Of a stretch of DNA of 64,000 nucleotides, positions 60,829-64,000 are shown in pieces. The stretch spans positions 136,880 through 200,879 of the forward strand of contig NZ_HE998568.1 of NCBI RefSeq assembly GCF_000327285.1, read 5' to 3'. Source of the stretch: Holdemania massiliensis AP2. Its GTDB lineage: Bacteria > Bacillota_I > Bacilli_A > Erysipelotrichales > Erysipelotrichaceae. Made by a program: the position numbers and the translations under genes. The notes beneath the pieces were generated by a model. That model had not been told where the DNA came from. It did not search any database and saw only the letters and a program-made list of their open reading frames with translations. Positions within the stretch are counted from its first letter, which is position 1. Each line of letters starts with the position of its first letter.

Positions 60829-61887
60829 ATGCATATTCATTTTATCCCCGCCGCTCAGCTTAAACCCAAACCCGAGTCTGATTTTGGTTTCGGCAAAATT
60901 TTCACAGACTACATGTTCGAGATGGATTATGATGAACAGCTAGGCTGGCATGATGCTCAAATTCGTCCCTACGGACCGCTGAAGCTGGATCCAGCTTCTC
61001 TGGTGCTGCACTATGCCCAGGAAACCTTTGAAGGACTAAAGGCTTACCGCACGGAAGACGGACGGATTTTATTATTTCGTCCAGAAATGAATGCCCGGCG
61101 GTTAATCCAATCCAATCAACGTTTATGCATGCCGGAAATTCCGGAAGCTTTATTTTTGGAATGCCTTGAAGCTTTGCTTCGAGTTGAACGAGATTGGGTT
61201 CCGATTGCCCCATCGTCGTTATACATCCGGCCATTTGTTTTTGCGACAGAAGCCGCAGTTGGTGTCCATCCTTCCAGCAAATACAAATTTATGATTCTTC
61301 TCTCGCCCGTCGGTGCCTATTATGCTGATGGATTGAATCCGGTCCGCATCTATGTTGAAGATGAATATATACGAGCAACTCCCGGCGGTACAGGCGCGGT
61401 TAAATGCGGCGGCAACTATGCCGCCAGCATTATCGCTCAAGCTCAAGCCGCGCGTTGTGGTTTTTCTCAGGTCTTATGGCTGGATGGAAAAGAACGGAAA
61501 TATGTTGAAGAAGTCGGAACAATGAACGTAATGTTCAAAATTAAAGGACAGCTGATCACAGCGCCGTTAGATGGAACTATTCTGCCGGGGATTACCCGGG
61601 ATTCAATTCTGCATCTGATGCGTGAACATGGTCTTTCCGTTAAAGAACGGCCGCTGACCATCGATGAATTGATGGATGCCGGACGGACTGGACAACTTGA
61701 AGAAGCATTTGGAACTGGCACTGCGGCAGTCATCTCTCCTATTGGTCAACTTCATTACAAGGGCGAGACAATCCGAATCCACAACGAGAAAATCGGACCG
61801 CTGACCCAGTGGCTCTATGATACGCTGACAGGCATCCAATGGGGCCGGATTCCCGATTCTTACGGCTGGACCCACGAAATTGTTTAA
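60829..61887 (+). CDS. ilvE: Branched-chain amino-acid aminotransferase
   Basis: The 352-residue PLP enzyme of fold type IV matches the longer BCAT group: YGPLKLDPASLVLHYAQETFEGLKAYR (about 45-72), the lysine region GGTGAVKCGGNYAASI (PLP lysine near 193) and VEEVGTMNVMFKI. It interconverts leucine, isoleucine and valine with their keto acids. ATG at 60829 is preferred, 9 bases after AAAGG; an ATG three codons earlier abuts that site. It is a single-gene unit. Confidence 0.93.
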   Translation: MHIHFIPAAQLKPKPESDFGFGKIFTDYMFEMDYDEQLGWHDAQIRPYGPLKLDPASLVLHYAQETFEGLKAYRTEDGRILLFRPEMNARRLIQSNQRLCMPEIPEALFLECLEALLRVERDWVPIAPSSLYIRPFVFATEAAVGVHPSSKYKFMILLSPVGAYYADGLNPVRIYVEDEYIRATPGGTGAVKCGGNYAASIIAQAQAARCGFSQVLWLDGKERKYVEEVGTMNVMFKIKGQLITAPLDGTILPGITRDSILHLMREHGLSVKERPLTIDELMDAGRTGQLEEAFGTGTAAVISPIGQLHYKGETIRIHNEKIGPLTQWLYDTLTGIQWGRIPDSYGWTHEIV

Positions 61888-61976
61888 TCCGTCCATCCTT
61901 TTTCATTCTCTAATTATTTTGTAACTTCTTGTCGAACCCCGAATACACTGTTATTAGAGTAAGGGAGGATTAGCCT

Positions 61977-62474
61977 ATGGATCAACTTGACATCAAAGTA
62001 CAGCAGCGAAAGGAACACCAGCCGCGTATTCTGTTTGACGATGATGGCTGGGATACGCCGGAAGATCAGATACAGGCAGAAAATGAGGTTGTTTATCATT
62101 GCTGCGAAGATGACTGTGACGATGGATGCCGCTGTGACAATGGCAACTGCGGTGGAAATCAGGGCTGCGGATGGAACTGCGGATGTACCGGGAGTGAAAC
62201 CGGAGGATGTACCGGGGGAGAAACTGGCGGAGAAACTGGCGGCAGCGGCTGTGATTGTGACTGTGATTGTGACTGTGATTGCGGCTGTGACTGCGATTGT
62301 GACTGTGATGACGATGCCACTTTGGATGACTGTGATGCTGCTTGCCATCCAAGAACGATTGTCTTTCAAAAGCATAAAGAATGTATTGAGAGAACTCAGC
62401 CCACTGGATGCAATGACGAAACAGGTTCCTACAGAAAATGTTCAGTTACCATTAAGATTATTAAACGCTATTAA
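61977..62474 (+). CDS. Cysteine-rich protein with a Cys-Asp dipeptide tract
   Basis: The 165-residue protein begins with an acidic, Cys-free stretch (about 1-41). Two short Cys-rich parts follow (HCCEDDCDDGCRCDNGNC; GCGWNCGC), then a Gly/Glu/Thr linker (TGGETGGETGGSG), and ten Cys alternating with Asp (one Gly) over residues 92-111. A C-terminal part with five more Cys closes it. Twenty-five of 165 residues are Cys. There is no signal peptide. GGGAGGATTAGCC precedes the start and a terminator follows, so it is a real gene. Metal binding is a reasonable guess; no family is recognised. Confidence 0.75.
   Translation: MDQLDIKVQQRKEHQPRILFDDDGWDTPEDQIQAENEVVYHCCEDDCDDGCRCDNGNCGGNQGCGWNCGCTGSETGGCTGGETGGETGGSGCDCDCDCDCDCGCDCDCDCDDDATLDDCDAACHPRTIVFQKHKECIERTQPTGCNDETGSYRKCSVTIKIIKRY
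62250..62315 (+). repeat. Hexanucleotide coding repeat (TGTGAY)n
   Basis: Ten TGT/TGC-GAT/GAC-type hexamers (one TGC-GGC variant) encode the Cys-Asp tract. The array also opens false frames on both strands. Confidence 0.9.
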
Positions 62475-62503
62475 AAGCGAGCTGGGCTCGCTTTTATTTT
62501 GTT
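62473..62503 (+). terminator. Intrinsic terminator of the Cys-Asp protein gene
   Basis: AAAAGCGAGC (62473-62482) pairs with GCTCGCTTTT (62486-62495), followed by ATTTTGTTT. Confidence 0.9.
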
Positions 62504-62545
62504 TGCAGCCGACGTTGTGAACAGCTTTGCATTTAATAACAGATT

Positions 62546-64000
62546 TTAATTTTGTTTCGGTAGTCCAGTGGCCAGCGGCTCTTTGCCTGCCAACTGGGCA
62601 AACCAATCTAAGTATGGCTGCCACAGCGGAGTGTCAAAGGTCAGTACGTCCTGCGGATCAGCGAATTTTATCCGGTATTGATCTTTTAGCCGACTGTCAA
62701 TCATAGCTGTTCGCAGCAGCCTGAATGAAAACTCATTCACTGCCAGATTTTGCCCCTGAAGCATATAGGTCAACTCTTTCGGATCCTGCAAAGGATTTGT
62801 ATACCAGCGATGTCCGGCCTCCAATATTTGATCATCCTCATCAAGATTCTCAAATACAGGCTCATTATTAATCTTTCCTTCATATTGAGTAGCCCACATC
62901 ATTGGCAAAATAAAGCTGTCACCAAGCCTTTGCAGCGGTACCTCGTAATGATTTTCAACAGCGTATTTTTCTCTCACAGGCAAAGCCCCTTGATCAAAAA
63001 CTGCTGATGTTTCTGCATTGATCAGTTTTGTATCCGCAATACAGGCCCAGTCTGAAATGAATGCGCATTCGTTGACATAATGATACTGAATGGCGGCCTC
63101 AATACCTTCTCCGGCAAAGTAGCTGCCTTCTGGATAGGGACTGATTAAAGTTAACGTTTCATTAGCCACGCTTGAGTCTTCTCCCTGCGTAACAGTAAAC
63201 ATGACAGGGCCATTAAATTCCAGCTGTTCTTCCGAGGTTTGTTTAAACTGTCGGGAGATCATGGCGATGTTCAGCAGCAACTCATTATTATCTGGGTCTT
63301 TATCCAATTCATAGTCGACCCGGGCCCACATTTGCGCTGTTTCAGACTTCAATTCAAACGGAATTCTGACCGTTTGCTCCGGTAAGGCTGGCAGCTGTTG
63401 TTCAAAGATCACTTCATCCTGCAGCCAAACCGTTACTGTCTGTTGCTTCTGCGGATTGCACCCGGCGCAGATAACATGCAGCATAGCATTTTCAACTTGC
63501 CCGGGATGAGCAGCCGGAACAAACAACTGTCCTGCAGAGGCGTCACCTTCATGAAGCTGATAGTATCCAGAAGTCGAGGTTCCCTCATTGCCTGCTCGAT
63601 CTTCAATTTCAACAACAATCTGGCATTGTCCGGCCATCGTTAAAATAACTTTCTGTTCGGTTTCATCTTCAAACCAAGGGGACGTTCTGATAAAGGACTG
63701 CCCTTCATCATAAGTAATCCTGTACCGCCAGCGTTTAACACCACTTAAATCATCCTGAGGAGTAACTGACACTTCAATTTCATTATCATCCGTTTCCGCT
63801 TCTACTGGATCAAACACTGCCCATGGCGGCAGCCTGTCAATGTTTCCGACAGGCACCTCAACAGTCGTGATATTGCCCGCATAATCCTGGGCAGAAACCT
63901 GATATTTACCATTTTCCTTCACCGTAACCTGAGCTTTTTCTCCCTGAACAACTTTCTGCACAACATCAAGACTTTCGACACCGCTCAGCTCATCCTTCGC
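62546..64000 (-). CDS. C-terminal part of a large Ig-like surface protein (runs off window)
   Basis: At least 484 codons are open to the window edge. The visible part has bacterial Ig-like repeats typical of extracellular proteins: ELSGVESL, KENGKYQVSAQDYAGNITTVEV, DDLSGVKRWRYRI and VVEIEDRAGNEGTSTSGYYQL. A CARDB-like adhesion-type module and a C-terminal region of unknown fold follow. No sortase motif or membrane anchor is present at the C-terminus (ends GLPKQN), so it is secreted or held in another way. The N-terminus lies outside the window. Confidence 0.7.
   Translation of the reverse strand, partial: AKDELSGVESLDVVQKVVQGEKAQVTVKENGKYQVSAQDYAGNITTVEVPVGNIDRLPPWAVFDPVEAETDDNEIEVSVTPQDDLSGVKRWRYRITYDEGQSFIRTSPWFEDETEQKVILTMAGQCQIVVEIEDRAGNEGTSTSGYYQLHEGDASAGQLFVPAAHPGQVENAMLHVICAGCNPQKQQTVTVWLQDEVIFEQQLPALPEQTVRIPFELKSETAQMWARVDYELDKDPDNNELLLNIAMISRQFKQTSEEQLEFNGPVMFTVTQGEDSSVANETLTLISPYPEGSYFAGEGIEAAIQYHYVNECAFISDWACIADTKLINAETSAVFDQGALPVREKYAVENHYEVPLQRLGDSFILPMMWATQYEGKINNEPVFENLDEDDQILEAGHRWYTNPLQDPKELTYMLQGQNLAVNEFSFRLLRTAMIDSRLKDQYRIKFADPQDVLTFDTPLWQPYLDWFAQLAGKEPLATGLPKQN

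Noticed and set aside
62250-62315. Possible CRISPR-like repeat
   Set aside because: The units are 6 bp with no spacers and lie in frame inside a gene.
61914-62520. Open frames overlapping the Cys-Asp gene on both strands (for example 61987-62520 plus and 61914-62375 minus), with Val-Thr-Ile or His-Ser-Arg repeats
   Set aside because: They are produced by the hexamer array read in other frames. Only the 61977 frame has a strong ribosome binding site and ends just before the terminator.

Overview
The window reads as chromosome of a Gram-positive Bacillota with moderate GC. The signs are two T-box leaders, a purine riboswitch, strong AGGAGG-type ribosome binding sites, PTS genes with a PRD regulator, BlaI/BlaR-like control, lipobox substrate-binding proteins and many intrinsic terminators. 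The gene set (carbohydrate and peptide uptake, a secreted flavoprotein reductase, rhamnose catabolism) fits a gut anaerobe of the Erysipelotrichales/Holdemania kind. That placement is inference from gene content, not from a marker gene. No rRNA, tRNA, CRISPR array, insertion sequence or prophage block was seen.

Left part (1-15 kb): a small membrane-protein operon; a pentapeptide-repeat gene divergent from a BlaI/BlaR1-like pair with two palindromic operators; an M14 carboxypeptidase; an amino-acid ABC importer (fused binding protein-permease plus ATPase) behind a T-box whose specifier reads as CGC (Arg); a NdpA-like nucleoid protein; a response regulator-kinase-ABC exporter operon; and a Bcp peroxiredoxin.

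Middle part (15-36 kb): a glycerate kinase followed by a GNAT acetyltransferase fused to what looks like a catalytically dead copy of that kinase; a lipoprotein flavoprotein reductase divergent from a YesM/YesN two-component system, with 20-bp-spaced direct repeats between them; rhaM-rhaA-rhaD without a kinase; a phosphodiesterase-nucleoside phosphorylase pair; an AGCS symporter; an RNA-repair cluster (RtcB ligase, RlaP-type nucleotidyltransferase, two WYL regulators); an M18 aminopeptidase; and a VanW-family protein.

Right part (36-64 kb): a guanine-type riboswitch in front of a PotBCAD-like ABC importer, adenine deaminase and a second amidohydrolase, best read as one purine uptake and deamination operon; an M15-like/peptidoglycan-binding enzyme; a fructose-family PTS split into two convergent transcription units with SIS and barrel-like sugar-processing genes; a frameshifted DUF1963 gene; a complete oligopeptide ABC importer with two tandem binding-protein genes behind a second Arg-type T-box; ilvE; a protein with a Cys-Asp dipeptide tract; and the C-terminal part of a large Ig-like surface protein.

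The strongest leads are the purine-riboswitch PotABCD operon, the Cys-Asp repeat protein, the GNAT-pseudokinase fusion, and the pair of Arg T-boxes linking amino-acid and peptide uptake.
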